A stretch of DNA of 5,931 nt from Acidothermales bacterium (lineage in GTDB: Bacteria; Actinomycetota; Actinomycetes; Streptosporangiales; WHST01). Positions 5,587-5,931 of this stretch are shown one piece after another (position 1 is the first letter of the stretch; every line of letters starts with the position of its first letter). Below the pieces are notes generated by a model. That model was not told the DNA's origin, searched no databases, and saw nothing but the letters and a program-made list of their open reading frames with translations. Made by a program: the position numbers and the translations under genes. Location of the stretch: the NCBI GenBank assembly GCA_017354575.1, contig JAFMQP010000260.1, positions 1 to 5,931 on the forward strand, given 5' to 3'.

Positions 5587-5931
5587 ATGGGAGACAACCG
5601 TATGCACGAGAACGATTCGACCGGCGAGAGCGCGGAGACCACCACCGCGGCGGCGCCGGAGTCCGGCGATACCACCTCGGACACCCCACCGGCTCGTAAA
5701 CGAGCCGCAAAGAAGACCACGGCGAAGAAGGCGGCCGCCAAGAAGACCGTCAAGAAGGCCGCGGCGAAGAAGACCACGCGGAAGAAGGCTGCGGCGCGCA
5801 GGCCCGACGAGGCCGAGGCCGCCCCGGACGACGCAGCGACGCCGGCCGGGCAGGCGCCGGCCGAGCAGGTGGCCGGCGGCGAGGCACCCGAGCCGGCCGC
5901 CGCGGGCGAGTCCGCACCCGAGCCCACCACG
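5587..5931 (+). CDS. rne: Ribonuclease E/G, N-terminal extension (3' end outside window)
   Basis: The frame is open for 115 codons from the ATG at 5587 to the window end. None of the catalytic S1 or DNase I-like domains is reached. What is visible is low-complexity sequence: an acidic, Ser/Thr-rich start (1-33), a strongly basic lysine segment (37-72) and an Ala/Pro/Glu-rich acidic tail (73-115). Such disordered extensions ahead of the S1 domain are typical of actinobacterial RNase E, the endonuclease that starts mRNA decay and processes rRNA. The call rests mainly on context, since rne commonly follows the DUF2344 gene and precedes rplU-rpmA. The ATG at 5587 has GAGG 6 bases upstream; the ATG at 5602 (M6) is an alternative start. 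An in-frame TGA at 5533 rules out a much longer start. A histone-like protein is a less likely alternative. Confidence 0.75.
   Translation, partial: MGDNRMHENDSTGESAETTTAAAPESGDTTSDTPPARKRAAKKTTAKKAAAKKTVKKAAAKKTTRKKAAARRPDEAEAAPDDAATPAGQAPAEQVAGGEAPEPAAAGESAPEPTT
5710..5796 (+). repeat. Three tandem lysine/alanine repeats in the RNase E extension
   Basis: The units KKTTAKKAAA (residues 42-51), KKTVKKAAA (52-60) and KKTTRKKAAA (61-70) are encoded by about 30, 27 and 30 bases in a row. The second lacks one residue. Lysine pairs recur every 4-5 residues, resembling histone H1 tails and the C-terminal tails of mycobacterial HU. The segment probably binds RNA or DNA. Being a short tandem repeat, it may vary in length between strains. 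Confidence 0.8.

Noticed and set aside
5532..5699. Possible 55-codon upstream reading frame (ATG at 5532 with GAGG at 5523-5526) overlapping the rne start.
   Set aside because: The ATG lies inside the hairpin arm, the peptide is arginine-rich without a motif, and its third codon positions are far less G+C-rich than in real genes here.
5460..5930. Minus-strand frame opposite the rne start with hydrophobic Phe/Ala/Val stretches that look like membrane helices.
   Set aside because: The Phe-rich runs are the complement of AAG lysine codons and GCC/GCG alanine codons in the repeat segment. There is no start context or family match.

Overview
The window comes from a high-GC actinomycete chromosome. 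Third codon positions are almost all G or C, and large empty antisense reading frames shadow the real genes. The gene set is a conserved actinobacterial core neighbourhood: valS - folC - DUF4233 membrane protein - radical SAM protein (TIGR03960 type) - radical-SAM-linked protein (TIGR03936/DUF2344 type) - ribonuclease E/G. All genes lie on the plus strand. I cannot name the genus or species.

Layout. Positions 1-728 hold the last 241 codons of valyl-tRNA synthetase. Its stop overlaps the start of folC (725-2053; dihydrofolate/folylpolyglutamate synthase) by an ATGA. The 124-base gap after folC holds a perfect 11-bp inverted repeat with a 4-base loop and a pair of 11-bp direct repeats 20 bases apart. 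A small four-helix membrane protein (2178-2543, DUF4233) follows. Next is a 182-base gap that carries, on the minus strand, the frameshifted and internally deleted remains of a VapB-type antitoxin gene. Positions 2726-4648 encode a 640-residue radical SAM protein and 4691-5467 its partner protein. A structured 119-base leader with two hairpins then precedes the start of an RNase E/G gene (from 5587, cut by the window end), whose N-terminal extension has histone-H1-like lysine repeats.

How it fits together. ValS and FolC serve translation and one-carbon metabolism. The radical SAM protein and its partner form an uncharacterised but widely conserved pair next to the RNase E/G - ribosomal protein L21/L27 region, which hints at a role near RNA or translation; that role is not proven. 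In Streptomyces the block between the DUF4233 gene and the radical SAM gene contains ndk, mreBCD, a class B PBP gene and rodA. Here that block is absent and the gap holds a dead toxin-antitoxin fragment, so the gap looks like a rearrangement scar. The most interesting items are this scar, the radical SAM/DUF2344 module, the rne leader and the folC-distal palindrome.
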